From Prorocentrum cordatum (lineage: Eukaryota; Sar; Dinophyceae; Prorocentrales; Prorocentraceae), in the NCBI GenBank assembly GCA_963575745.1, contig CAUYUJ010001340.1:64001-85000 (forward strand): DNA of 21,000 bases. Reading direction: 5' to 3'. The notes under the pieces are model-generated. The model saw nothing but the letters and a program-made list of their open reading frames with translations. It did not search any database and had not been told where the DNA came from. Shown here in pieces: positions 16,761-21,000 of this stretch; position 1 is the first letter of the stretch, and the number at the start of each line of letters is the position of its first letter. The translations under genes and the position numbers were made by a program.

Positions 16761-17598
16761 CTGCTCCCCCTGCCGATCTCGCCAGGCGACTGAGTGGGGA
16801 GCGTATCCAGCGGTGAGGTACGCGACCGTGGAGGCTGCTAGCCTGGCGCTCCGGGCATGCCTTCTCCGCCATCTGTGGCTTCCGTTGCCCCTCTTGCTGC
16901 ACAATGAGCATGCCCTGCTGGCTCGCCGAAACTCACTCTGCCTATCTCTATATCCAGTATCCGCAGATCCCTCATGTACCAGACTGGGACGTGCCTACTC
17001 CCTCCTAGACAACTCCCTGGAAAGGGGTGTCTTCTGCGATGGCAGGGGCGTGAATTGCAAAAAGATTGTCCCCGCGCAGCGTGGGTGTACGGCAGGTTCG
17101 GATCGTGCCGATTTTGGCGCTGGTTCCTGACACCGCGGAAATCGTTCAAAATTGAACGATCGGCCGTTTCAGAAACGCCGCATCGTTCAACGATGGGCCG
17201 ACTCTGGGCCACGGGCCGCGTTCAATCCTAAACGCCTGCGCTAGGGTCGCAGCAGGTCGACACGACGCGAACCTACCGTTCGGGAGGCTACTACAGTAGG
17301 GGCTCGACCACAAGAAGCCTTCCACAAGAAACCCGACCCTGAGACCCTAGGACGTTCGTTGGTTTTTGGTGTGGGAGCGTCACGCCTTCCACAGCAAAAC
17401 CATCGGAACCCAAGACTCCCAGGGCACCCTGGAGGCAAGCAGGGTGCTTCTTAGCATGGGCCCCACTGCAGCACAAGGGCAAAGCAGCACATGTATCCAG
17501 GAGCGCCGATGGCCCATGCCTTCGGCGAGGCTTCCGGGAGAATGCGTGTAGGTAATGTCCGCCCCTGGGCTGTTCGCCCTTATCTGAAGGGGCCCTGG
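16761..17598. other. Unique block of ~840 bp, no recognisable gene
   Basis: Balanced-composition DNA between the CTC block and E2. A + frame runs from the upstream microsatellite to 17130, and a - frame covers 16838-17212. Neither has a domain I recognise. It contains the palindrome cluster at 17141-17195. Confidence 0.6.
17141..17195. repeat. Cluster of three small palindromes
   Basis: ATCGTTCA-AAAT-TGAACGAT (17141-17160, 8-bp arms), CGTTTC-A-GAAACG (17165-17177, 6-bp arms) and CATCGTT-C-AACGATG (17181-17195, 7-bp arms). ATCGTTCA occurs in both the first and third. All three are perfect in their arms and fall within 55 bp. Confidence 0.85.
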
Positions 17599-17612
17599 GA
17601 CACACAAATAAA
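17599..17612. repeat. Left 14-bp direct repeat flanking E2 (putative target-site duplication)
   Basis: GACACACAAATAAA immediately precedes the E2 left end. The identical 14 bases follow its right end at 18689-18702. Confidence 0.8.
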
Positions 17613-17670
17613 TACCTATACGACCACCCTGCGGGTGATAAGGAGGTGAGGGGGGAGGGGGAACCAACGT

Positions 17671-17757
17671 CTCACTCAATCGATCTCGCTATCGATCTCA
17701 CATTCGGTCTCACATTCGGTCTCACATTCGGTCTCACATTCGGTCTCACATCGGGAC
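17671..17757. repeat. 12-bp array of E2, first block
   Basis: Variants of ATCGATCTCACT, then four units of CATTCGGTCTCA, ending at CATCGGGACACC where the CAT repeat starts. The minus strand reads as Cys-Glu-Thr-Glu repeats, a composition artefact. Confidence 0.9.
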
Positions 17758-17759
17758 AC

Positions 17760-17796
<37 letters not shown>

Positions 17797-17834
17797 GACG
17801 TCATCATCATCAACGTCATTATCATCATCATCAG

Positions 17835-17889
<55 letters not shown>

Positions 17890-18196
17890 GGGACACCATC
17901 ATCATCATCAACATCATCATCATCACCATCATCAACATCATCATCAACATCCTCGTCATCGGGACACCATCTTCATCAACATCATCAACGTCATCATCAT
18001 CATCACACCATCATCATCATCACCATCATCACCATCATCACCATCATCATCTCACAATCGATCTGACTATCGATCTCACAATCGATCTCACTATCGATCT
18101 CACAATCGATCTCACATTCGGTCTCACTACCGATATCACAATCGATCTCGCAATCGACGTCATCATCATCATCATCATCATCAACATCAACATCAA

Positions 18197-18238
<42 letters not shown>

Positions 18239-18268
18239 AGCCATCATCAACATCATCATCATCATTAC

Positions 18269-18351
<83 letters not shown>

Positions 18352-18360
18352 ACATCATGA
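17758..18360. repeat. (CAT)n cargo of E2 with embedded 12-bp array
   Basis: CAT triplets in several blocks. They are interrupted by CGGGACACC at about 17889 and 17959 and by a second 12-bp array at 18052-18160, where CACAATCGATCT and CACTATCGATCT alternate. Confidence 0.95.
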
Positions 18361-18559
18361 TCGGGACACCGACGGGACACCGACGGGACACCGGCGGGAC
18401 ACCGGCGGGACACCGCGCGCCACCGGCCGCCCGGTGGAGAATCATTTGGTCCGGCCGCGCCTCAGCCACACAGGACACCACCGGGACACCGGCGGGACAC
18501 CGCGCGCCACCGGCCGCCCGGTGGAGAATCATTTGGTCCGGCCGCGCCTCAGCCACAGC
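18361..18559. repeat. GGGACACC minisatellite plus two 87-bp cassettes (E2)
   Basis: Cassettes at 18386-18472 and 18473-18559. Both carry CGCGCCACCGGCCGCCCGG where both E1 cassettes carry CGCGGCCCCGCGCCCCGG; the remaining ~65 bp are nearly the same in all four. Confidence 0.95.
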
Positions 18560-18592
18560 AGACTTCCCTCTCGCCCGCCCACGCAGCTTCGC

Positions 18593-18688
18593 CTCGCCCG
18601 CACGCACGGCACGCACGAACACGAAACCGAAATCGATTTCCCGGTAGGGGGGCTCTCCGTTCCACTTCGATCTCACCCCCTCACCTCC
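18593..18688. repeat. Module M, copy 3 (right terminus of E2)
   Basis: Matches E1 copy 1 except for two adjacent bases in the terminal motif (CA to TC), giving CACCCCCTCACCTCC. The same two-base change is found, complemented, in the E2 left end. Confidence 0.9.
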
Positions 18689-18702
18689 GACACACAAATA
18701 AA
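18689..18702. repeat. Right 14-bp direct repeat flanking E2
   Basis: Second copy of GACACACAAATAAA, immediately after the CACCTCC end of E2 and before ATGGTTCC. Confidence 0.8.
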
Positions 18703-19075
18703 ATGGTTCCCCATATTGTCCCATATTTTCTTAGTTTTTGTCTTCGCCCCCACTTCCCATATCTTCCCATATTTTCATGGGAATCGACGAATAATTGTGT
18801 CTGTGTGTTTTTTCCCCTCCTGATGATCGTCGCCCCCAATCCGGTCTGGGAGTCAAGCAGCCAGGAACCAGGGGCCAGGCCCACCCCTGCCGACGGCGCC
18901 CCCGCGCCAGCAGGCGCCAAAGCACACCTCGGCGCGTACCGGCGAGCAGCTTTTCGTATCCCATCGTCGCGCCGGCGCTCCCCAAGCGTGGCGACTCAGT
19001 CTTCACCCAACCGGCGATCACCTAAGAAAGACACTGGTAGCCAGCGTAGACCCCAAACAGTGTTGTCCAGCAGCT
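18703..19075. other. Unique spacer with CCCATATT repeats
   Basis: About 370 bp. From 18709 to 18780 an 11-bp pattern CCCATATTTTC occurs twice as closely spaced pairs. The rest is GC-rich with no recognisable gene. Confidence 0.6.
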
Positions 19076-19737
19076 ACGCGGTGCAGCGTTTGTGCAAGCT
19101 GTGTGGTGCAATCTGTGTGGTGTCAGCAAAGTGCTGCCGTCTGCGCGGTGCATTCTATGTGGTCCAAGCTACGTGTTGCAATCGATGTGGTGCGCAATCC
19201 AAATAACGCACTGTATGCTATGCAAGATGCGTGGTGTCAGCTATGTGGTGCAAACTATGCGGGACAAACGTACTCATCTATGTGCCATAATGTATGTGGT
19301 GCAGTACTAGTGATCGGACATATGGGTGTGAGCTAGCAAGCTATGCGGTGTACAAGCTATGTGGTGCATGCATCCTATGTGATGCAATCAATGCGGTGCA
19401 CTCTATGTGTGATGCTACGCGGTACAATTTATGTCAAGCAATGTATGTGGTGTGTAAGCTATGTGTGTAAGGTCTACACGTAGGTGCATATGGTGCAACG
19501 CATGTGATGCTAGATGTGTCGTGTAAGGTATGTGGTAACACCCATATTAATCAAAACGCGTGGTGTAAGCTACGCGGTGCAGTAACACGTGATGCAAGCT
19601 ACGTGGTGCAATACATGTGTTGTGGCTTACGTGGTGTTGGCTAAGTCGTGCTACGTGGTGGAAGCTATGTAGTGCAATAGATGAGGTTAATATATGTGGT
19701 GCGAGCTTTGTGGTGCACTCTGCGTGGTGCACTTCAC
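19076..19737. repeat. Highly degenerate ~14-bp satellite
   Basis: About 45 diverged units of a pattern close to GTGGTGCAAGCTAT, with frequent variants (GTGGTGTAAGCTAC, GCGGTGCA, GTGATGCAA). Most units differ by several bases and small indels, so the array looks old. Both strands show Cys/Val/Trp/His-rich open stretches produced by the repeat. Confidence 0.85.
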
Positions 19738-19975
19738 CCTGCCGAACTTGAAGTTGTCAACTTCAGTGCTTCCGCAATCATCCCACCCACCCACCCCCAA
19801 GTTGGTTTGCAAGACTCATGCGGCGGCGACTTGCCACGATTGCGTGGCGCTGGCTGGCGCATTGCTGCGGCCGCCATGGTGCGCGCGGGTTCGCGCGCAG
19901 AGCGGCCAACTAGTCTGGCGCGACCGACGCGGCCGCGGTGGAGCTGACCGCTGGACACTTCCCAGCGCGTCCCGC

Positions 19976-20029
19976 AGTGCGAGCCGGCACTTCAGTGCGA
20001 GTCGGCACTTCAGTGCGAGTCGGCACTTC
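19976..20029. repeat. Three tandem 18-bp units
   Basis: AGTGCGAG(C/T)CGGCACTTC three times with one substitution, then a partial unit. Each unit holds GTGC-GCAC inverted arms. An isolated copy, CAGTGCGAGTCGGTGACTC, lies near 20066. Confidence 0.95.
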
Positions 20030-20129
20030 AGTGCGCCGCGATGGCGCAGACGCGCGGGCACCTCAGTGCGAGTCGGTGACTCGGGCGGGCGCAGTATCAC
20101 GGCGACGTCGAATACGGCAGACACGATGA

Positions 20130-20520
20130 TGATAACAGAAGAAGTTCGACATGCACGCGCGGCCGACGGGCGCGTGTGGCCCGCACGGTGTTATTGACAG
20201 GCATCGTGCCCCCCCCCAGCCCGCGCGCAAGGGCGTTCGAATGATTTCGACATGTGCGCGCGACAGGCCCGTTTGGTCGCATGTGATGAAAATTGTGAAA
20301 ACCTTCTGATGTTCTGAATGAGTCGCAAGAGCGCGCGCGCATATCTTTTGAACAAAATCGGGTTGCAAAACAATGTTCTACGTGACTCGGTACACTGGGT
20401 TTTGAAATCCTTACGAAACCTTCGGAGTTCGAAAGATTTCGGCATACGCGCGCGACGACGCGCGCGTGTGCACTCCGTCACTGTGTTGCTAGGCATTTTT
20501 GAAAATTGACAATGTTTATC
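20130..20520. repeat. X3: diverged relative of the X sub-repeats
   Basis: Contains the X-type ~100-bp motif: TTGAAATCCTTACGAAACC, AAAGATTTCGGCAT, a GC palindrome, GTGTGCACTCCGTC and GGCATTTTTGAAAATTG, plus GTCGCAAGAGCGCGCG as in X1/X2. A further partial copy has GATTTCGACATG near 20241. The palindrome ACGCGCGCG-ACGA-CGCGCGCGT near 20444 occupies the position of the GC palindrome in X1. Not bordered by (AAC)n. Confidence 0.6.
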
Positions 20521-20797
20521 ATATGTTCGCACAGTGCTGTTTGCAGAGGATGGTTGGGGGGGGGGTCGAACCAGGCTTGGCTGGGATAGTGTGAGTTATC
20601 ATTTAGAACGAACATGGGGCAGAATCACGTGTAAACTGCACATGCCCAGGGGGTGTCGATAATCCCTGCTTCGGGGGAGTGGCAGATCCAGATTATTTCT
20701 ACAACGGAAATAAATTGCAATCGATGGCAATGCTGCGCGGGGGGGGGCACCGGGGCAGCGGCAACGCGCGGCGACGGGCGGCGTTAATGCGGCGACT

Positions 20798-21000
20798 GGC
20801 GGCGACGGCGACAACAAGCGCGGTGACCGACACTCAGGCGCAGTGGAGTGGCAACGGACAGCGGCAACGGACAGCGGCGACGGGCGGCGACGGCGACAAC
20901 AAGCACAGCGACCGACACCCAGGCACAGAAGCAGCGGCGACGGGCGGCGGCGACGGGCGGCGACGGCGACCACAAGCTGGCCGGACTGACACCCTGGCCC
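20798..21000. repeat. Tandem repeat of 85/73-bp units, cut by the window end
   Basis: Units start at 20798, 20883 and 20956, each with GGCGGCGACGGCGAC(A/C)ACAAGC followed by a GACCGACAC(T/C)CAGGC-type part and CGGCGACGGGCGG filler. Internal 9-bp steps (CAACGGACAGCGG) occur within unit 1. The third unit is truncated at 21000. Confidence 0.85.

Larger units (their letters stand above)
17613..18688 (-). mobile_element. E2: 1.08-kb element with target-site duplication and inverted terminal motifs
   Basis: Bounded by the 14-bp direct repeat GACACACAAATAAA. The left end (17615-17646) is identical to that of E1. GGAGGTGAGGGGG at 17642-17654 is inverted as CCCCCTCACCTCC at 18676-18688. Order: left end, 12-bp ATTCGGTCTCAC array, CAT repeats broken by CGGGACACC, a second 12-bp ATCGATCTCACA array, CAT repeats, GGGACACC minisatellite, two 87-bp cassettes, and module M. 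Unlike E1 it lacks the 98-bp repeats and internal M. No enzyme is visible. Near-identical M and left end suggest recent spread or conversion. Confidence 0.7.

Noticed and set aside
15700-17130. Plus-strand open frame of 476 codons (polyIle/Ser then a mixed tail)
   Set aside because: Generated by (CAT)n and (CTC)n. The tail of ~110 codons is unrecognised and overlaps a minus-strand open frame.
20550-20580. GGGTCGAACCA as a possible tRNA T-arm
   Set aside because: It is preceded by a G-run and has no matching D or anticodon arm upstream.

Overview
The window looks like eukaryotic nuclear DNA that is largely or wholly non-coding. It is GC-rich and saturated with microsatellites, minisatellites and dispersed repeats. 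I found no protein, tRNA or rRNA gene that I could defend. The long open frames come from stop-free simple repeats (polyD, polyH, polyG/E, Pro/Arg, Ser/Leu) or from GC-rich DNA where stops are rare. A microalga or other protist, possibly a dinoflagellate, is my best guess from the (TA)n, (AAC)n and (CAT)n load and the lack of genes. That is a weak inference.

Layout: 1-3015 holds a 100-bp tandem duplication, AC-, CTC- and CAT-type microsatellites, a unique block, and a GAC tract. 3016-3474 is a short degenerate member (T1) of a composite element family called T here. 3475-4715 is mostly unique. 4716-4882 is a MITE-like inverted-repeat element with TA flanks. 4883-6427 holds short tandem repeats and a polypurine tract of almost 1 kb. 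6428-7204 is unique.

The core is 7205-13611, a chain of elements separated by (TA)n tracts. T2 (7280-8827, forward) and T3 (8871-12146, reverse) face each other tail to tail around a (TA)n centre, forming an imperfect inverted structure of about 5 kb. Each arm carries the same modules in mirrored order: a 70-75 bp outer end, (GTT)n, a G-quadruplex-type minisatellite, about 100-bp units, a GAG tract, and an inner end with a 12-bp palindrome. T3 is interrupted inside its (AAC)n by two tandem copies of an 0.8-0.9 kb repeat (X1, X2). Element E1 (12178-13591) follows the next (TA)n. A second copy, E2 (17613-18688), is flanked by a 14-bp direct repeat that looks like a target-site duplication.

The right side holds weak repeat pairs (13661-14837), pyrimidine and purine tracts, a long CTC/CAT/CTC block (15748-16760), a unique block with a cluster of small palindromes (17141-17195), E2, a highly degenerate 14-bp satellite (19076-19737), a diverged relative of X (20130-20520), and an 85-bp-class tandem repeat running off the end.

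The main proposal is that T and E are related non-autonomous elements that carry expanding satellites as internal cargo. They share both terminal signatures: a TIR-like GAG-TG-GGGGG motif at each end, and a terminal hairpin followed by ATAAG at one end only. They also share a preference for alternating AT-rich sites. No transposase or reverse transcriptase is visible, so any mobility would depend on enzymes encoded elsewhere.
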